From assembly GCF_004216665.1 (NCBI RefSeq), contig NZ_SGWY01000003.1:434001-498000 (forward strand): a DNA stretch of 64,000 nt. The letters run 5' to 3'. A program made the translations under genes and the position numbers. Positions 8,960 to 18,694 of the stretch are shown here, piece by piece. Position 1 is the first letter of the stretch. Each line of letters begins with the position of its first letter. Source of the stretch: Agromyces ramosus (GTDB lineage Bacteria; Actinomycetota; Actinomycetes; Actinomycetales; Microbacteriaceae). The notes below the pieces were generated by a model. It ran no database searches. It had not been told where the DNA came from and saw nothing but the letters and a program-made list of their open reading frames with translations.

Positions 8960-8980
8960 GAAATGACCGAAGGAGTCGAC

Positions 8981-9298
8981 ATGACCACCGCCCCCACCCC
9001 CGTCACGCAGTCCGCACCCGCGGATCCCGCCGGCACCCACGGCGCGGCTGCTTCGCCGTCCGCGCCGCCGTCGGTGCACGTGCGCGCCGTCATCACGTGG
9101 CTCGCGATCTTCCCGCTCGTCGCCGTCGGCATGATGCTCATCGCGCCGATCTCCGAGTCGTGGCATCCGGTGCTGCGCGCCTTCGTGCTCACGCTCGTCG
9201 TCGTACCGCTCGCGGTGTACGTGGTGGTGCCATGGCTCCTGCGCCGCCACGTCGCGCTTCGCCGTCGCCGGGCCCCGCGTTCGGGGGCGGGTGCTTGA
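8981..9298 (+). CDS. Small two-helix membrane protein, unknown function
   Basis: 105 residues. The first 35 are Pro/Ala/Thr-rich and polar. Two hydrophobic segments follow (AVITWLAIFPLVAVGMMLIA and about 70-90, FVLTLVVVPLAVYVVVPWLL), then an Arg-rich tail, which fits a two-pass membrane protein. I do not recognise a named family. The ATG at 8981 is chosen because AAGGAG lies 7 nt upstream; an in-frame ATG at 8963 lacks this. The gene is divergent from tetR and follows operator-like repeat 2, so it is probably the regulator's target. Such TetR neighbours often take part in efflux or membrane stress, but nothing in the sequence proves that. Confidence 0.65.
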   Translation: MTTAPTPVTQSAPADPAGTHGAAASPSAPPSVHVRAVITWLAIFPLVAVGMMLIAPISESWHPVLRAFVLTLVVVPLAVYVVVPWLLRRHVALRRRRAPRSGAGA

Positions 9299-9373
9299 TC
9301 CGGTCGTCGAGCGCCCACTAGCGTTCGCACAGGCCGACGCACCAGGCGCACGCCGACGACACAGGAGGATCAC

Positions 9374-11452
9374 ATGCTGATCGCCCAGCAAGCGGGCTCG
9401 GAATCGGCGAAGGCACCCGAGGACGGCACTTTCGACGTGGCGTTCGTCGTGGTGCACGGCATGGGCAACGCCTTCAAGAGCCAGATCCTGCTCGAGTGGG
9501 CCGAGCCGATCCTCGAGCGCATGGACTGGGTCGCGCGCGACCGGGTCATCGGCGCCGACGAGACCCACGGCGTCACGATCCACGACTCCGACCTCTCGGG
9601 CGACCTGCCGATGGTGACGGCCACGGTGCGGTTCCCGAAGCGACGCGATCCAGCCGTGCCGGATGCCCCGGGCGAGACCGTCGAGCGCAAGGTGGCGATC
9701 CTCGAGGCGCGCTGGTCGGAGTCGTTCGTGCCGATGACCCGTGCGCAGGTCTTCCGGTGGGCCGTTCCGTTCATGTGGCGGGCGATCACGCGCACGCTCG
9801 ACCTGTTCTGGAACACCATGGTCGTGCTCTCGTGGCTCACGCTCGTGCACCACCTCGGCGCACCCCGGGCGACGCTGCTGCTCCCTCGAACGCTCAACTT
9901 CCTCGTCGACGCCATCCGGCTCGTCGTCAGCACGATCGCCTTCGTGGTGGTGTGGGTCTTCCTGGTGCTCCTCGGCGTGGTGCTCACGCCGATCCTCCCG
10001 CTGCTCAGCCCGCTGCTGCTCATCCCGTGGTTCAAGGACGTCGCGCAGGGCGTGCTCGACGGACTCGTCGAGTCGATCGGCGATGTCGCCTCGTGGAAGG
10101 AGCGCCCGGTCCGCGCCTCGGCGATGCGGCTCGTGGTGCGCGATGCGCTCGCCCGGGCCAAGGAACTCGTCGGCGACGGCGATGTCCACCTGTTCGCCCA
10201 CTCCCAGGGCGCCGCCGTCGCGACCTTCGCGCTCTTCGAGGAGCTCGATCCCGCCGAGTTCAACGTGCGCCGGCTCACCACCGTCGGAGCCGCCGTCGTG
10301 CTGCTCGGCCGTGAGAAGTGGCAGGGCCGCAAGGACGCGTACACCCCCGTGAAGACCTGGATCGACCGGAATGCGGCGAACCGCAAGGCCGGCAAGCCGC
10401 ACGTCGCGTGGTCGAACCACTGGGCCATCTGGGACCCGTTCTCGGCCGGCCCGATCACCGACACGAAGGCCGAGGCACGGAAGCGCTGGCAGGCCGCCTA
10501 CTTCCCCACCCCCGAGACGGTCGCGCTCGGACCGGAGGAGCACGCCGTGCACAACACGAGCCAGCCGTGGCTCGATCACGGCGTCTACTTCGCGAACACC
10601 GTGCAGGTCGTGGAGCCCACCGTGCGGCACCTGCTCGGACCCGACTTCCCCACCGTCTCCGAGCCCGTCGACTACATCCGCAACCGGCTCGTGGTCATCG
10701 ACAAGAAGTCGCTCGGGCTGAGCACGATCGCCGCGCTCGTCATCGCGGCAATCCTCCCGGGCCTGTCGGGCGCCTCGGCCTTCTTCGCCTGGTTCCTGCA
10801 GGCGGTCGCCGACGGGATCGGGTGGGTGATCGCGCTGGTCCCCGGTCTCGACGGATCGGCGGCGTCGGGATCCGTCGCGCTCCTCATCGATTCGGGCGGC
10901 ACGCCGCCGAGGCTGTCGCCGATCGGCTGGATCGTGGCGTCGGCACTCGTCGCGGCACTCCTGATCTGGCTGAACCAACTCATGCAGAAGCAGACGGAGC
11001 GCTCGATCGTGTGGGACCGCTGCCCGCTCGACGTGCGCACCTGGCTCGTGCTGACCGCGATCCCCCGCGCCCTCTACGTGCTCGGTGCAGCGGTGGTCGT
11101 GTGGTTCGCGATCCTCGACTGGTGGGAGCCGCAGCCCGACACGGCGTGGCTGGTGGTGAGCGCCGTGCTCATCGCGATCGTGGCCGCCTTCGTCATCGTC
11201 GAGCCCCGATTCTCGCCCGCCCCGCGGGTGGTCCCCGAGCAGGAGACGCTCGACGGTCGCGCGACCGTGGTTCCCCCGACCGAGCGGATGCGCCTCGGAC
11301 TCGCCATCGCGAGCGACGACTACCAGCGCGAACTCGCCGAGCGACGCGCGAACCTCGCTCCCGAGGGCGCGTGGGCCACCTGGTGGGCGAAGCACTTCCA
11401 CGGCTGGACGCCCCAACCGGTGCGCGAGGCATCCGACACGACCGTCATCTGA
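9374..11452 (+). CDS. Membrane-embedded alpha/beta-hydrolase-like protein, paralogue A
   Basis: 692 residues; AGGAGG lies just upstream of the ATG. The hydrolase marks are split: an oxyanion-loop HG motif at residues 25-31 (VVVHGMG) and a nucleophile elbow AHSQGAA with Ser277. A candidate catalytic His lies in the later EEHAVHNTSQPWLDHG segment. The roughly 250 residues between the HG motif and the nucleophile contain strongly hydrophobic stretches (about 150-165 and 180-220). More hydrophobic helices follow in the C-terminal third (about 450-480, 515-540, 560-620). So a lipase/esterase-like domain seems woven through a membrane domain. I do not recognise a named family. The next gene on the same strand is a clear paralogue. 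Substrate and cellular role are unknown; a membrane lipid or lipid-linked substrate is a guess. Confidence 0.7.
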   Translation: MLIAQQAGSESAKAPEDGTFDVAFVVVHGMGNAFKSQILLEWAEPILERMDWVARDRVIGADETHGVTIHDSDLSGDLPMVTATVRFPKRRDPAVPDAPGETVERKVAILEARWSESFVPMTRAQVFRWAVPFMWRAITRTLDLFWNTMVVLSWLTLVHHLGAPRATLLLPRTLNFLVDAIRLVVSTIAFVVVWVFLVLLGVVLTPILPLLSPLLLIPWFKDVAQGVLDGLVESIGDVASWKERPVRASAMRLVVRDALARAKELVGDGDVHLFAHSQGAAVATFALFEELDPAEFNVRRLTTVGAAVVLLGREKWQGRKDAYTPVKTWIDRNAANRKAGKPHVAWSNHWAIWDPFSAGPITDTKAEARKRWQAAYFPTPETVALGPEEHAVHNTSQPWLDHGVYFANTVQVVEPTVRHLLGPDFPTVSEPVDYIRNRLVVIDKKSLGLSTIAALVIAAILPGLSGASAFFAWFLQAVADGIGWVIALVPGLDGSAASGSVALLIDSGGTPPRLSPIGWIVASALVAALLIWLNQLMQKQTERSIVWDRCPLDVRTWLVLTAIPRALYVLGAAVVVWFAILDWWEPQPDTAWLVVSAVLIAIVAAFVIVEPRFSPAPRVVPEQETLDGRATVVPPTERMRLGLAIASDDYQRELAERRANLAPEGAWATWWAKHFHGWTPQPVREASDTTVI

Positions 11453-11703
11453 ACAGGCCACGTGCAGCACTCGCGCTCCGACGGAACCGGCGCGTCTCTT
11501 CCCGCCGCACTCAGTGCCAGCCCTGATGCGCGTGCCGCAGCGTGCCCCCACACTCGTGCCAGCAGGTGGCGTGGCGAGTTTTACGCCATCTCACACGACA
11601 ACTGGATTCCACGAGGGACAGCCCGCTTCCCCTACTCGCCGGCTGATCCGTGACCCGTACACCCTTCTTCGACGCTCTGCAGCTTCGCCTCGAGGGGACG
11701 ATC

Positions 11704-13848
11704 ATGAGAATGGCAACGAACCAGAGCCGGACCCGTCGCACGTTCCACCGGACCGGTGGCACGCTCAGATGGGCTGAGCGGCCAGGCGGCCGCGATCAGA
11801 AGTTCGACACCGTGCTCGTGCTCGTCCACGGGATGGGCGCGGCCTTTCGGAGCGAGATCCTGCTTGAATGGTCGGAGCCGCTCCTCCAACGGATGGACTG
11901 GCTGGCGCGGGACCGCGTCATCGGCGGGAATTCGAGCCACGGCGTGACGATTCACAATTCGGATCTCGTGGGCGACCCACCGATGATCACGGCCACCGTG
12001 AAGTTTCCGGGCCCGGAACCGGAGGTGCCGTACGCGCCGACCACGATCGAGCACAGCGTTGCCGTACTCGAGGCCCGATGGTCGGAGTCGTTCGTCCCGA
12101 TGAAGCGAGCGCAGGTCTTCCAGTGGGCGATCGCATTCCTCTGGCGCGCCATCATCCGCATGCTCGCGCAGTTCTGGGGAACCATGGTGCTCGTTCCCTG
12201 GTACACGCTGACGAATCACCCGAGGAGCATCTGGCGGAATTGGCGGCAGCTCGGGTTTCTTCGATTCCTCGCGATCCCCGGCGTCGTCGTCATCGACCTC
12301 GTCCGTCTCATTCTGGCCTTCACTGCGTACGTCGTCGTCTCGGCCTTCGTGTTCGCACTCGGCATCGTTGCTTCGGCGATACTTCCGCTCGTCTCGCCGC
12401 TGCTCCTCATTCCGGCGTTCAAGAAAGCAGCGCAGGACGTCATCGATGGAATCGTCGAGTCGATCGGCGACGTCGCCGCATGGAAGGAACGGCCGGTCCG
12501 GGCGATGGCGATGCGTCTCGTGGTACGCAGCGCGCTCGAGCGTGCTCGGGAACTGGTGCGGGATACGGGCGAGGTGCATGTCTTCGCCCATTCGCAAGGG
12601 GCTGCGGTCGCGACGTTCGCGCTCTTCGAGGAGTTGACGCCGTCCGACTACCAGGTGAAGCGTCTGACCACGGTGGGAGCGGCAGTCACGCTGCTCGGCC
12701 GAGACAAATGGCGCGGTCGCCCCGATGTGTACACGCCAGTGTCGGATTGGCTACGTGTGACCAAGGACGCGCCGGTGGAATGGGCCAATCACTGGGCCAT
12801 CTGGGACCCCTTCTCCTCCGGTCCGATCGCCGATACGAATCTCGGAGCCCGCGCTCGCTGGAGGAATGCGTACTTCCCGGTCCCAGACGACAGCGAAGGC
12901 CCGGAGGAGCATGCCGTCCACAACACGAGTCAGCCGTTCACCGACCACTCGGTCTACTACAAGAACATCGTCCAGGTCGTCGATCCCACCGCCCGAAGCG
13001 TCCTGGGTTCGCGTTTCCCGTCGCCGAAACCGACCGTCGACTATGTGGACAACCGACTCTCCGTCGTGGACAAGAAGTCGAACGGGGCCAACATGCTCGC
13101 ATCTCTCCCGATCGCGGCGATCCTGCCCGGCCTCCCACTCACGGCCTCATGGCTGATCTGGGTGTACTCGGGGATCGCATGGCTGGTCGGGTGGATTCTC
13201 GGCCTCATTCCCGGGTCGAAGGTGACCCCCGAGAGTGCACAATCCGCGATCGGTTTCCTCGTCTCAGGTGACCCGAAGATGCCCCTGTCGGCCTGGGGGT
13301 GGGTGATCTCTTCGTTGCTTCTCCTCGCGGTGCTCATCTGGATCAATCAAATGGTCTCGTGGTTGAGTCTTCGCTCACGGGTGTGGAAGCGATGCCCACG
13401 AAGCCCGAAGCTGTGGCTCCTCCTGTGGTCGATTCCGCGGGTCTTCTTCGTCGCTGGCGGTGCTGTGGCGCTCTGTGTCGCCGTCGTCCACTGGGGGGCT
13501 CCGCTCGGGGGCGATGTCGTCACTTGGCTGTGCATCCTCATCGTCGCTACGGCCGTCTTCGTGTTCATCGAGCCCCTCATCGCTCCTGTCCCGATGATCG
13601 TTCCGGCTCGCGGCCCGGCAGGCCCAGCTGCCGAGGCACCCGCTGCGCGACGGCTCCTGGCGGTGATCGCAGAAGATGAGTTCCAAGACGATCTGCGACT
13701 CCGCAGGGAAGGCCACAAGGCGGAGCGCGAGGAACTCCAACGCCTTGCCGACGAGCGGAAGAAGGTCCGACGCGACGCCGCGGCGGCTCGCAAAGACACC
13801 CTCCGGTCGAGTCGGCCGAGCGCAGCAGCGAAGGCGTCGGCGACCTAG
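11704..13848 (+). CDS. Membrane-embedded alpha/beta-hydrolase-like protein, paralogue B
   Basis: 714 residues from the ATG at 11704, which follows GAGGGG; a GTG at 11650 gives a longer form but has no Shine-Dalgarno site. It is colinear with paralogue A over the whole hydrolase/membrane part: LVLVHGMGAAF, hydrophobic insert, VFAHSQGAAVATFALFEEL with Ser297, EEHAVHNTSQPFTDHS, C-terminal helices. The central segments are nearly identical (RLTTVGAA, HWAIWDPFSSGPI). Differences: an extra basic N-terminus of about 30 residues and a charged, probably coiled-coil C-tail (EREELQRLADERKKVRRDAA). Its codon use is looser than that of A, with many A/T third positions, so A and B probably have different histories. 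The 251 bp between the genes hold no other gene. Function unknown. Confidence 0.7.
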   Translation: MRMATNQSRTRRTFHRTGGTLRWAERPGGRDQKFDTVLVLVHGMGAAFRSEILLEWSEPLLQRMDWLARDRVIGGNSSHGVTIHNSDLVGDPPMITATVKFPGPEPEVPYAPTTIEHSVAVLEARWSESFVPMKRAQVFQWAIAFLWRAIIRMLAQFWGTMVLVPWYTLTNHPRSIWRNWRQLGFLRFLAIPGVVVIDLVRLILAFTAYVVVSAFVFALGIVASAILPLVSPLLLIPAFKKAAQDVIDGIVESIGDVAAWKERPVRAMAMRLVVRSALERARELVRDTGEVHVFAHSQGAAVATFALFEELTPSDYQVKRLTTVGAAVTLLGRDKWRGRPDVYTPVSDWLRVTKDAPVEWANHWAIWDPFSSGPIADTNLGARARWRNAYFPVPDDSEGPEEHAVHNTSQPFTDHSVYYKNIVQVVDPTARSVLGSRFPSPKPTVDYVDNRLSVVDKKSNGANMLASLPIAAILPGLPLTASWLIWVYSGIAWLVGWILGLIPGSKVTPESAQSAIGFLVSGDPKMPLSAWGWVISSLLLLAVLIWINQMVSWLSLRSRVWKRCPRSPKLWLLLWSIPRVFFVAGGAVALCVAVVHWGAPLGGDVVTWLCILIVATAVFVFIEPLIAPVPMIVPARGPAGPAAEAPAARRLLAVIAEDEFQDDLRLRREGHKAEREELQRLADERKKVRRDAAAARKDTLRSSRPSAAAKASAT

Positions 13849-14636
13849 GACCCATCGGCCGCCGACTCCCGATCCGCTTGGACCGTGGGCCGAATTACGT
13901 CGCGCGGGTCGCCGCCCGCCAGCACCTCGACGAACGCCTCGATCAGACGGAACGGCGCGATCGACACGAGATGCAGGGCGATGAGGGGTGCGAGCACGGC
14001 GCTCGAGTAGGTGAGCAGCAGCACGAGCGAGGCGAGCCCGGCGGCCGCCCACGGCAACGCCAGGAGCGCCAGCGCCGGCACGACGAGCAACCACCACGGA
14101 TTCCAGAACGCCGCCACGGATGCCCCGAGCACGACGAGTGCGCCCACCACCGCCTGCACGATCAGCAGGATCCCGGCGGCGCCGCCGAACTCGCGCTCGC
14201 GATCGGCCGACACCCACGCCCACATGATCCACGACCGCAGCACCGGGACGCGCTGCTCGCGGAGCGCGGTGCGGAACACGCGGTCGTCCACGCGACGCTG
14301 CGCCAGGGCGGCCGCCGGGTCGTCGAGCTCGGCCGCCACCACCGATCGCTCGTCGTGGAGGATCGCCGGCGCCGACTGCCGGCCGTAGCTCGCGATGAAG
14401 CTCCAGAGCCACATCGGAACGGACGCCAGGTCGGTGACGCCGTGCACCCTGGGCTCGCGTGCCTCGGGCGCCGGGTCGGGTGCGCCCGGCGGATGGGCGG
14501 GCACGTGGTAGGTGCGTCCCGACACCGGATCCTCGTAGTCGAACGGTGCCCGCACGTCGAAGCGGTAGCCGTCGGCCGGCCGCTGGGCGAGCAGCAGCTC
14601 GTCGAGGGGGCGTCCGTCTTCAGTGCGGAACGGCAT
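13845..14636 (-). CDS. DUF1353 protein with C-terminal membrane region
   Basis: 263 residues. The N-terminal half contains the DUF1353 signature: [17 protein letters not shown], then SAPAILHDE. Residues about 150-245 add two to three hydrophobic helices ([40 protein letters not shown]; a third near 215). DUF1353 occurs both in phage and in chromosomal proteins and its function is not established. No phage genes surround this copy. The stop codon shares bases with that of paralogue B (TAG 13845-13847 on the minus strand against TAG 13846-13848 on the plus strand), so the two genes converge with a 4-bp overlap. The frame is open upstream of 14636 but there it is antisense or intergenic. Confidence 0.72.
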   Translation of the reverse strand: MPFRTEDGRPLDELLLAQRPADGYRFDVRAPFDYEDPVSGRTYHVPAHPPGAPDPAPEAREPRVHGVTDLASVPMWLWSFIASYGRQSAPAILHDERSVVAAELDDPAAALAQRRVDDRVFRTALREQRVPVLRSWIMWAWVSADREREFGGAAGILLIVQAVVGALVVLGASVAAFWNPWWLLVVPALALLALPWAAAGLASLVLLLTYSSAVLAPLIALHLVSIAPFRLIEAFVEVLAGGDPRDVIRPTVQADRESAADGS

Positions 14637-14707
14637 CGGTCTCCTTCGCTCGCAGGTCGTTATGCAGTTCGCTCGCAGTTCGCTCGCGACCATCCTGCCG
14701 TGCGGAG

Positions 14708-15628
14708 TCAGCCGAGGAGCAGCGCCACTGCGAAGAGCACGGGCACCGATCCCATCGTGGTGAGGAACACCGTGTCGCGGGCGACGACCTCGGCCGTCTC
14801 GTACCGCTGCGCGAAGACGAACACGTTCTGCGCGGTCGGGAGCGCGGCGAGCACCGTGACGGCGTACAGCTCGATGCCGTCGAGGCCGAACGCGAACCGC
14901 GCGAGCGCCCACGCGCCCACCGGCATGACCACGAGCTTCAGCACGCTGGCCAGCAGCACGTCCCGCCGCCCGGTGCCGGGCTCGAGGAGCCGTTGCCCGT
15001 GCAGCGAGAGGCCGTAGGCGATGAGCATCAGGGGCACGGCGGCGTGGCCGATCAGCTCGATGGGATCGAGCACGATGGGCGGCAGCTCGATGCCGGTCAC
15101 GGCGACGAGCACGCCGGCGAGGGAGCCGATGATGATCGGATTCGTGAACGTCGAGCGGATGATGACCCACGCGGAGGTGCGCCCCTCGACCGTCGCCCCG
15201 AGCACCGCGAGCGCGATGGGGGCGAAGAGGAGGAGCTGGAGCAGCACCACCGGCGCCGACCACGCGGCGTCACCCAGCATGTACACCGCGATGGGGATGC
15301 CGAAGTTGTTGCCGTTCACGTAGCCCGAGGCGAGGGAGCCGATGACGGTGTGCGCGAGCGTGCGCCGCCACACGAGCAGGGAGACCAGCGCGAAGACCGC
15401 CATCATCGCGACCGCGGTCAACCCCGACACCGGCAGCAGCGCCGAGAACAGGGCACCGACGTCGGCGGTGGCGAGCACCGAGAACAGCAGGAACGGCGCG
15501 AGGACGTTGAAGTTCAGCCGAGCGAGCACCGGCCGTGCCTCGGGCGGAAGCGCGCCGGTTCGCGCAGCCAGCCAGCCGACGAAGACGGCAAGGGCGATGA
15601 CGGCGAACCCGGTGAGGATCCCGATCAC
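14708..15628 (-). CDS. AEC-family permease (auxin efflux carrier type)
   Basis: 306 residues from a GTG at 15628, the usual length for AEC transporters. About ten hydrophobic segments are visible; the conserved middle contains [20 protein letters not shown] and [13 protein letters not shown], typical of AEC proteins that export malonate/malate-type carboxylates or similar anions. The C-terminal part has the [15 protein letters not shown] signature. The real substrate cannot be deduced. The frame continues upstream without a better start. The gene is divergent from the membrane protein/phosphoketolase pair, with 181 bp between. Confidence 0.85.
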   Translation of the reverse strand: MIGILTGFAVIALAVFVGWLAARTGALPPEARPVLARLNFNVLAPFLLFSVLATADVGALFSALLPVSGLTAVAMMAVFALVSLLVWRRTLAHTVIGSLASGYVNGNNFGIPIAVYMLGDAAWSAPVVLLQLLLFAPIALAVLGATVEGRTSAWVIIRSTFTNPIIIGSLAGVLVAVTGIELPPIVLDPIELIGHAAVPLMLIAYGLSLHGQRLLEPGTGRRDVLLASVLKLVVMPVGAWALARFAFGLDGIELYAVTVLAALPTAQNVFVFAQRYETAEVVARDTVFLTTMGSVPVLFAVALLLG

Positions 15629-15809
15629 GCGCGCCGGCTCCGGTGCGGTGCGGCGATCGGGCGGCTCATCGTCATCGAGCCTAGCCCGCGCGCCGCACCG
15701 GAACCCCGGCCGGCCGGACGACGGGACCGAAGGCCCTTCCGTCGCGTCGGCTCCGCCCGATACGCTGCACGCGAGGGCGGGAGTCGCCCCCATTGGGAGG
15801 GGGAGCGCA

Positions 15810-16274
15810 ATGAGCGGACAGGTGTACGAGACGGGAACGCCGACGGAGCAGCCCAGGCGGGCCGGCGGAGGCTCCCGGTTCGCCGGGATCGTCGGCATCA
15901 TCATCGGGGCATTGATGGTGATCGGCGGCATCGCCGCATGGATCGGCGTGACGGTGCAGCTCTCCGAGGAGAACATCACCGTGGCCGAGGACGCGGCGTT
16001 CCTGCAGGGTGCACCGGTCGTCGACCCCCTGAGCGCGTGGGCCCAGGCCGAGGTCATCCAGAAGCACACCCTCGAGCTGACCGGCGGCAAGACCTACGCC
16101 GAGCTCGACCAGGACGACCCGCTGCGGGAGACCGCGGCCACCGCCTCCTACCTGCGCACGTCGCTGTTCACGTCGATCGTCGCCTTCGGCGTGGCACTGC
16201 TCGCGGCGGGCACGGGCGTCATCGCGATCCTCTACGGGTGGTCGCTGCTCGCCCTCGGGAGGCGGCCGGTCTGA
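15810..16274 (+). CDS. Two-pass membrane protein upstream of phosphoketolase
   Basis: 154 residues preceded by a strong GGGAGGGGG about 8 nt before the ATG. After about 22 polar residues comes one helix ([20 protein letters not shown]), then an acidic extracytoplasmic loop of about 70 residues and a second helix ([20 protein letters not shown]). This topology is common among short uncharacterised actinobacterial membrane proteins. No catalytic motif is visible. Only 11 nt separate its stop from the xfp start, so the two are very likely co-transcribed. A TACGCT hexamer about 50 nt upstream is a plausible -10. Confidence 0.6.
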   Translation: MSGQVYETGTPTEQPRRAGGGSRFAGIVGIIIGALMVIGGIAAWIGVTVQLSEENITVAEDAAFLQGAPVVDPLSAWAQAEVIQKHTLELTGGKTYAELDQDDPLRETAATASYLRTSLFTSIVAFGVALLAAGTGVIAILYGWSLLALGRRPV

Positions 16275-16285
16275 GGGGCGAGGCG

Positions 16286-18688
16286 ATGCAGGCGAGCGGC
16301 GGGGCATCCGTCGCCCTCGACACGGTCGACGCCTGGTGGCGCGCGGCCAACTACCTGAGCGTCGGCCAGATCTACCTCATGCGGAACCCGCTGCTCGATC
16401 GCCCGCTCGAGGCCGACGACATCAAGCCGCGCCTGCTCGGCCACTGGGGCACCTCGCCGGGGCTGAACCTGGTCTACGCGCACCTCAATCGGGCCATCGT
16501 CGAGCGCGGCACTCCCACGCTCTACGTCTGCGGCCCCGGCCACGGAGGCCCGGCGATGGTGGCCAACACCTGGCTCGACGGCACGTACTCCGAGCTGTTC
16601 CCCGCCATCACGGAGGACCGCGAGGGCATGGAGCGCCTCTTCCGCCAGTTCTCGTTCCCCGGCGGCATCCCGTCGCACGCGGCGCCCGAGACGCCGGGGT
16701 CCATCAACGAGGGCGGCGAGCTCGGCTACTCGCTCATGCACGCCTTCGGCGCGGCACTCGACAACCCCGGCCTGGTGGTGGCGTGCGTGGTGGGCGACGG
16801 CGAGGCCGAGACCGGCCCGCTCGCCACGAGCTGGCGGGGGCACTCGTTCCTGAACCCGGTCACCGACGGGGCGGTGCTGCCGATCCTGCACCTCAACGGG
16901 TACAAGATCGCGAACCCGACGCTGCTCGCCCGCATCCCCGAGGCCGAGCTGGTCGACTTCTTCCGCGGCAACGGCTACGAGCCGCTGCTCGTCACGGGCG
17001 GCTTCGACGGCGAGGACCCGATGTCGGTGCACGCGCGGCTCGCCGACGCGATCGACGTGGCCTACGAGCGCATCGCCTCGATCCGGGCGGATGCCGCAGC
17101 GGGCGCGTTCGACGAGTCCGCCCCCCGGTGGCCCGCGATCGTGCTGCGCACGCCGAAGGGCTGGACGGGCCCCCGCGTGGTCGACGGCGTGCAGGTGGAG
17201 GGCACCTTCCGTGCGCACCAGGTGCCGCTCGCCGGCGTGCGCGAGAACCCCGAGCACCTCGCGATGCTCGAGGCGTGGCTGCGGTCGTATCGGCCCGAGG
17301 AGCTCTTCGACCGGGACGGCCGGCCGAACGCCGACCTCGACGCGCTCCGGCCCCGGGGCGACCTGCGGATGAGCGCCACCCCGATCGCGAACGCCGGCAT
17401 CGTGCGGGAGCTCGACCTGCCGCCGCTCGACGCCTTCTCGGTCGAGGTCGATCCGGGAGCCCGCGGCGCGTCCGGGGAGGGCATGACGATCCTCGGCGAC
17501 TGGCTCGCGGAGCTGATGCGCCGGAATCCCGACGTGCGGGTCTTCGGACCCGACGAGGTGCTGTCGAACCGCCTCGGGGCGGTGTTCGACGTCACCGATC
17601 GCGCATGGGCCGAGGCGCTGCATCCGCTCGACGAGCACCTCGCCCGGTCGGGCCGCGTGATCGAGGCGCTCAGCGAGCACCTCATGCAGGGCATGCTCGA
17701 GGGGTACCTGCTCACCGGGCGGCACGGCCTCATCACGAGCTACGAGGCGTTCATCCACATCGTCGACTCGATGTTCAACCAGCACGCGAAGTGGCTCGAG
17801 GCGGCGATCCGGGTGCCGTGGCGCGGCGATCTCGCGTCGCTGAACTACCTGCTCTCGTCGCACGTGTGGCGGCAGGACCACAACGGCTTCTCGCATCAGG
17901 ACCCCGGATTCCTCAACGTCGTGGTCAACAAGCAGGCCGACGTCGTGCGCGTCTACCTGCCGCCCGACGCGAACACGCTGCTCGAGGTCATGCGGCACGT
18001 CTTCGACACGCAGAACCGCGTCAACGTGATCGTCGCCGGCAAGCAGCCGCAGCCGCAGTGGCTCACGCCGATGGAGGCCGCGGCCCACGTCGACGCGGGC
18101 ATCGGCGTCTGGGCGGCCGCGGGCAACGAGCCCGGGTACGACGCGGCCGACCCCGCGGCATCCGTGCCCGACGTGGTCATGGCGTGCGCCGGCGACGTGC
18201 CGACGATGGAGACCGTGGCGGCCGCGCAGCTGCTGCGCGAGCGCCTGCCCGACCTTCGCGTGCGTGTCGTGAACGTGGTCGACCTCATGCGCCTGCAGGA
18301 CCCGTCGCACCACCCCCACGGGCTCAACGACCTGGCCTTCGACGCGATCTTCACGACCGAGGCGCCCGTGATCTTCGCCTTCCACGGGTACCCGTCGCTC
18401 ATCCACCAGCTGGCCTACCGACGCAGCAGCCACGCGAACCTGCACGTGCGCGGCTTCATCGAGCAGGGCACCACGACTACGCCGTTCGACATGCTGCACC
18501 TCAACGACCTCGACCGCTATCGGCTGGCGCTCGACGTGATCCGCCGCGTGCCAGGGCTCGCCGGCCGGACCGGCGTCGCCGAGATCGCCGACGAGTGGCA
18601 CGCGGCGCGGGCATCGGCCCGGGCGTACGCGTACGAGCACGGGGCAGACCCCGACTGGATCACCGGCTGGGAGTACGAGCCGGGCTGA
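16286..18688 (+). CDS. xfp: Xylulose-5-phosphate/fructose-6-phosphate phosphoketolase
   Basis: 800 residues, the normal length for phosphoketolase. The enzyme cleaves xylulose-5-P (and fructose-6-P) with phosphate to acetyl phosphate plus glyceraldehyde-3-P (or erythrose-4-P), using thiamine diphosphate. Visible signatures: [39 protein letters not shown], the TPP-binding GDGEAETG (residues 170-177) with [10 protein letters not shown], and [19 protein letters not shown]. The ATG at 16286 follows GAGG. It lies directly behind a small membrane protein in one operon. No acetate kinase gene is in the window. Its 3' end meets the aldo/keto reductase 3' end with only 6 bp between the stop codons. 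Confidence 0.96.
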   Translation: MQASGGASVALDTVDAWWRAANYLSVGQIYLMRNPLLDRPLEADDIKPRLLGHWGTSPGLNLVYAHLNRAIVERGTPTLYVCGPGHGGPAMVANTWLDGTYSELFPAITEDREGMERLFRQFSFPGGIPSHAAPETPGSINEGGELGYSLMHAFGAALDNPGLVVACVVGDGEAETGPLATSWRGHSFLNPVTDGAVLPILHLNGYKIANPTLLARIPEAELVDFFRGNGYEPLLVTGGFDGEDPMSVHARLADAIDVAYERIASIRADAAAGAFDESAPRWPAIVLRTPKGWTGPRVVDGVQVEGTFRAHQVPLAGVRENPEHLAMLEAWLRSYRPEELFDRDGRPNADLDALRPRGDLRMSATPIANAGIVRELDLPPLDAFSVEVDPGARGASGEGMTILGDWLAELMRRNPDVRVFGPDEVLSNRLGAVFDVTDRAWAEALHPLDEHLARSGRVIEALSEHLMQGMLEGYLLTGRHGLITSYEAFIHIVDSMFNQHAKWLEAAIRVPWRGDLASLNYLLSSHVWRQDHNGFSHQDPGFLNVVVNKQADVVRVYLPPDANTLLEVMRHVFDTQNRVNVIVAGKQPQPQWLTPMEAAAHVDAGIGVWAAAGNEPGYDAADPAASVPDVVMACAGDVPTMETVAAAQLLRERLPDLRVRVVNVVDLMRLQDPSHHPHGLNDLAFDAIFTTEAPVIFAFHGYPSLIHQLAYRRSSHANLHVRGFIEQGTTTTPFDMLHLNDLDRYRLALDVIRRVPGLAGRTGVAEIADEWHAARASARAYAYEHGADPDWITGWEYEPG

Positions 18689-18694
18689 GGCCCG

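Noticed and set aside
13845..14636. Prophage remnant because of DUF1353
   Set aside because: No other phage-type gene nearby; the domain also occurs in chromosomal proteins.
14459..16285. Upstream extension of the phosphoketolase frame
   Set aside because: It runs through the AEC and small membrane protein genes; the phosphoketolase fold begins at 16286 with normal length.
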